The translations under genes and the position numbers were made by a program. The notes under the pieces were generated by a model that searched no databases, was not told where the DNA came from, and was given only the letters and a program-made list of their open reading frames with translations. From NCBI GenBank assembly GCA_003024985.2, contig PXIH01S0043813.1: a DNA stretch of 10,414 bases; one strand, 5' to 3'. Shown one piece after another: positions 7,930 through 10,414 of this stretch. Every line of letters starts with the position of its first letter. Position 1 is the stretch's first letter. The stretch comes from Euperipatoides rowelli. Lineage: Eukaryota; Onychophora; Udeonychophora; Euonychophora; Peripatopsidae.

Positions 7930-8880
7930 ACCTAAAATATTTTTTGTTTGCTAAACAAAAACCTTAAAACTTGTATTTTGTTGGCATTCAGGTCCCAAAC
8001 ATAATATTTATTCTGGTTGATTTCTGACCCAGTTATACTCAGGAACTCCTCAACTATAGCGTATACCTGCTGAACACAAGCTTTATTCTTCACAACAATC
8101 GTAAGATTATCAATATATGAGATAAGCTTTATGTGCATGGTTTTTCCATTTAGCCATATCCCTTCATTATTCCTATTCAATTTTAAGTATAACTAAATTA
8201 AACAAAAGGAATACAGGATCGAAGACCAACATACCCCTGCAGGAACCCATTATTTAACACCTGGAATTTGTAGTGCACATTTGTATTCAAACAAGCAACA
8301 GACATGAACTGGATTAAATCAATAATCAATCTAATCGATCTGTTATTGCCCAAATTTTTCAACATAACATATTTAAGATATTTAACATTCACATATGAAA
8401 AGGCACTTGTCATATCCAATTTGGCCAGCAAGTCTTTATCCCGAGATTTAGGTCTCTTGCAATTAAAAAGTAAGTGATAAATCAGAAGGGCTATCCCTAT
8501 ATTACTCCCTTTTATTCCATAAACCCCTGATGGGAGCAAAGCATGAACAATTGGAGTAATACAATGAAGAAGGATCTTTTGGAGAATTTTGATATTGTTA
8601 GTAATCAAAGCTATCAGACTATATAATAGTCCTGACAGTTTATTATACAACCCTTCCTAATTTTTTTTTTTGGGATCCCTCCTAAAGAAAACCTGATTAT
8701 GTACAATTAACATTTGCCTTCTATCATTAGTAACAAACATAGTGTTCATGTGTCTCAACAAGCATTCCCTATCTGTCTTATTTATGTATTTATAATAACT
8801 ATGTTACCCCATCAGGCTCAGGAACAGAAGACAATTTAATCCTAGACAAAGCAAGTTCACGTTCCTGCTTGAAAATCAAC
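7930..8880 (-). pseudogene. LINE copy A: reverse transcriptase domain, frameshifted
   Basis: Motifs appear in the canonical order on the minus strand. SVPEPDGVT (near 8810-8830) corresponds to the KAPGPDG entry motif. SLIALITNNIKILQKIL lies in the frame beginning at 8650. GIKGSN (from 8518) is the FIKGRS box. KLDMTSAF (catalytic D at 8414-8416) is motif A. NNGFLQGYVGLRSCIPF (about 8205-8254) is motif B. SYIDN (Y at 8115-8117) is motif C. ITGSEINQNKYYVWD corresponds to the SGLxIN box. Motif C has YIDN instead of YADD, losing the second catalytic aspartate. Frames change between 8198 and 8180 and again between 8650 and 8857. Motif order and GGLGL suggest an L1/Tx1-like APE-type LINE; the clade is inferred by eye. 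Confidence 0.85.
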
Positions 8881-9334
8881 ACATTCAAATCGTCCCCATA
8901 CTCTTCTTTGACCTGTTTCACATATATTAGGTGAGCCATGATTTAAATAATTAAATTTCTTTTTATCAAACTTATTACTAAACTTACCATCAATACACCC
9001 AATAAACTGCTGAGCAGCAATAACAATAGGGAGATCATTGGAAAACACAACATTTCCTACCTGTAAGGCGTGCACAGATCCATTCACTTTATTCTTCTTT
9101 AGTAGTGACAAGAACTTCCACTTAGGCATACTAGAGGTCTTGTAGATTTCTGATTGCAATTTAAATACTAAATGCTTGGCAACTTGCCCATGCAGATATT
9201 CAATCCGCTGTTTCAATTTCAAAATTCTTCATGATTTTGTGAGGGTCTTCCAATCAAATTGTAATATATATCCTAAATTTTTTCCAAAATTTAGATGTCA
9301 ATTTCCTTCTTTTCTTTCACATAATAAGATATAC
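8857..9334 (-). pseudogene. LINE copy A: linker between endonuclease and reverse transcriptase
   Basis: The open frame at 8857-9222 begins MKLKQRIEYLHGQ and continues WKFLSLLKKNKVNGSVHA, then FSNDLPIVIAAQQF. This resembles the ORF2 linker, where a lysine-rich helix is followed by a KFF.L-type segment and a 'present the template' region before the PDG motif. It ends in a frame different from SVPEPDGVT, so a frameshift lies near 8857-8880. The stretch 9223-9334 appears coding but broken. Confidence 0.65.
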
Positions 9335-9880
9335 CTAAGTTATAGACTTCTCTTTTTTTCTTATCTGCCACAGGAAAACTGGATTACAAATTTCTTCCAC
9401 AAACATACTCAAACTTTCACCTTTATAAAACAGCTCCATGACCTTCTTATCAACACAGGGATCCTGCCTCTCCGGAAAATATCTTAATGTCTTGTTGCCT
9501 AAGATTTTACAATCACATACCAACACCAGATGATCAGAATAGGGAACATGATTCAAACTCAAGCCAAATTTCCACCCTATAATTGTTAGTATATAAAAGT
9601 CTATCTAGTTTATTGTATGACTTCAGATCAAACCTATTAAAAATCTGCTCCATGCCCAATTTAATAGCCAAATCACTTATGTTTAATCTCTCCATAATGT
9701 TCGTAATTAGTTTTTCCTTCACTAAATTGTTGACATTGAAATCTACTCTGATGACAGGTACATGAAAACTATCACTCTTTTCCAATATAGCCGATAAAAA
9801 ACTGTCTGCTCAGCTAAGCACAATAGGGCATGAACATTGACCCTTCATAATTAAAATGAACCTCTATCGCTCTATTGTCA

Positions 9881-10007
9881 ATATTTCCACTTCTTGTTAC
9901 AAAGTGCATCCATAACTTCTTTAATGCAATCGCTAAACCTCCCAAAGCACTATTTAATCTATTTTCAATAACAGCAAAGTCAGCAATAATTTTTTCCATA
10001 TCTCTCT
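9881..10007 (-). repeat. Repeat copy 1 of a 127-128 bp endonuclease segment
   Basis: This matches 10198-10325 in the same orientation with about 9 mismatches and one T insertion (about 93 % identity by eye). It encodes the DFAVIENRLNS to GNI part of the endonuclease within copy A. The offset between copies is 317-318 bases. Confidence 0.9.
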
Positions 10008-10023
10008 GCTCTTTCGCAGCCTC

Positions 10024-10040
10024 CTCTCCTGAAAGGAGAG
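10024..10040. repeat. Short perfect hairpin
   Basis: CTCTCCT (10024-10030) and AGGAGAG (10034-10040) pair perfectly around a 3-base loop. It lies inside the endonuclease-coding part of LINE copy A and is probably incidental. Confidence 0.5.
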
Positions 10041-10197
10041 TTATTAAAAATTATTTTAAACTTGCCCATATTTTTATTTAGGTCATTACAAGTTCTAGTA
10101 TTAATGGAATTAATTACAAAATTGGTCGTGTTACTTCCTAAATTGCAGTAAACCATAATTAAGTTTAATTAACTTCTAAACACACCCACTTTCCTTA

Positions 10198-10325
10198 ATA
10201 TTTCCTCTTCTTTTTACAAAGTGCATCCATACCTTCCTTAATGCAATCTCTAAACCTCCCGAAGCACTATTTAATCTATTTTCAATAACAGCAAAGTCAG
10301 CAGGAATTTTTTTCCATATCTCTCT
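10198..10325 (-). pseudogene. Repeat copy 2: detached LINE endonuclease segment
   Basis: On the minus strand it reads IPADFAVIENRLNSASGGL and then IALRKVWMHFVKRRGNI, open through 43 codons. It lies 42 bases upstream of the presumed ORF2 start of copy A, so it is out of place for a normal element. It is either a local tandem duplication of a roughly 318-bp unit cut at 10325, or a fragment of another copy of the same family. Its right end abuts the plus-strand reverse transcriptase fragment. Confidence 0.75.
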
Positions 10326-10327
10326 AT

Positions 10328-10414
10328 AGTTTTTCTCTCTTGCTTTTTCTAATATTTATTGATGATCTGGATGTTAATATTATAAGTAAAATAAGTAAAT
10401 TTGCTGATGATACT
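10328..10414 (+). pseudogene. Edge of a second LINE type: reverse transcriptase motif FADD on the plus strand
   Basis: From about 10340 the plus strand reads LLLFLIFIDDLD and then SKISKFADDT, ending exactly at the window edge. The pattern LLFLIFINDLD...SK..KFADDT is typical of CR1/jockey-like LINE reverse transcriptases, with FADD as the catalytic motif C (10400-10411). This is unlike the L1/Tx1-type copy A, so it is a different family in the opposite orientation. The upstream part (GSVLGP in related elements) is already lost or diverged at 10328-10340, so the copy is probably truncated. Whether the frame stays open to the right cannot be seen. Confidence 0.8.

Larger units (their letters stand above)
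9335..10156 (-). pseudogene. LINE copy A: APE-type endonuclease domain, broken in several frames
   Basis: The likely ORF2 start is the ATG at 10154-10156. It reads GSNTTNFVINSINTRTCNDL, resembling the ITxLNxxGL strand that opens LINE endonucleases, in a frame stopping at 9980. The next frame (9814-9999) gives DFAVIENRLNSALGGL, where IENRLNS sits at the QETH-like position, then NRAIEVHFNYEGS, resembling the GVAIL strand. The frame at 9534-9785 includes SDLAIKLGMEQIF and YNKLDRLLYTNNYR, resembling the SRLDRIY segment. The frame at 9335-9562 includes YSDHLVLVCDCK, the conserved SDH of APE endonucleases. At least three frameshifts separate these pieces. No ORF1 is visible. Confidence 0.75.

Noticed and set aside
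9176-10081. Plus-strand open frames at 9176-9487, 9583-9765 and 9875-10081
   Set aside because: They are antisense to LINE endonuclease coding sequence that carries recognisable motifs on the minus strand.

Overview
The window is AT-rich invertebrate nuclear DNA (my estimate is over 70 % A+T). It has one intact-looking protein gene followed by about 8 kb of nested, decayed transposable elements. A DUF229 ectoenzyme gene, a clean splice acceptor before its start codon, AATAAA signals, APE-type LINE debris and a tRNA-derived SINE all point to a metazoan. I cannot name the phylum or species. Nothing looks bacterial, viral or organellar.

Region by region. (1) 1-2281: a splice acceptor at 69-70, then a single coding exon for a 734-residue type II membrane or secreted DUF229 protein of the alkaline-phosphatase-like fold, with an unusual lysine-rich tail built on a 36-bp tandem repeat. 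(2) 2282-3990: 3' flank with an (AAAT)n run carrying AATAAA signals, a small foldback (2924-3016), a minus-strand retroposed 3' end with a T26/G10 junction (3102 to about 3360), and a GC-rich hairpin patch (3424-3466). (3) About 3990-5672: an old minus-strand LINE copy (copy B), recognised by reading its decayed frames against the better preserved copy at 6599-10156. It is split by a tRNA-derived SINE at 4741-5057. (4) 5675-6136: a foldback DNA element with about 16-bp terminal inverted repeats, an extra copy of the terminal motif inside each end, and flanking TA dinucleotides. (5) 6599-10156: minus-strand LINE copy A, from poly(A) tail and AATAAA through a zinc-knuckle-like C-terminus, reverse transcriptase and APE endonuclease, broken by frameshifts and with YADD changed to YIDN. 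Upstream lies a second, about 93 % identical copy of an endonuclease segment (10198-10325). (6) 10328-10414: the edge of a different LINE on the plus strand, ending in the FADD reverse transcriptase motif at the window boundary.

The genes do not form a pathway. The DUF229 gene is the only likely functional host gene; the rest is a record of insertions. The relative order is readable: LINE copy B came first and the SINE landed inside it later. The foldback element sits at the 5' edge of the recognisable part of copy B, and copy A lies farther right. I found no convincing new biological system. The most noteworthy points are the nested insertion proven by colinear spacing, the foldback element with doubled terminal motifs, and the repeat-expanded tail and altered catalytic box of the DUF229 protein.
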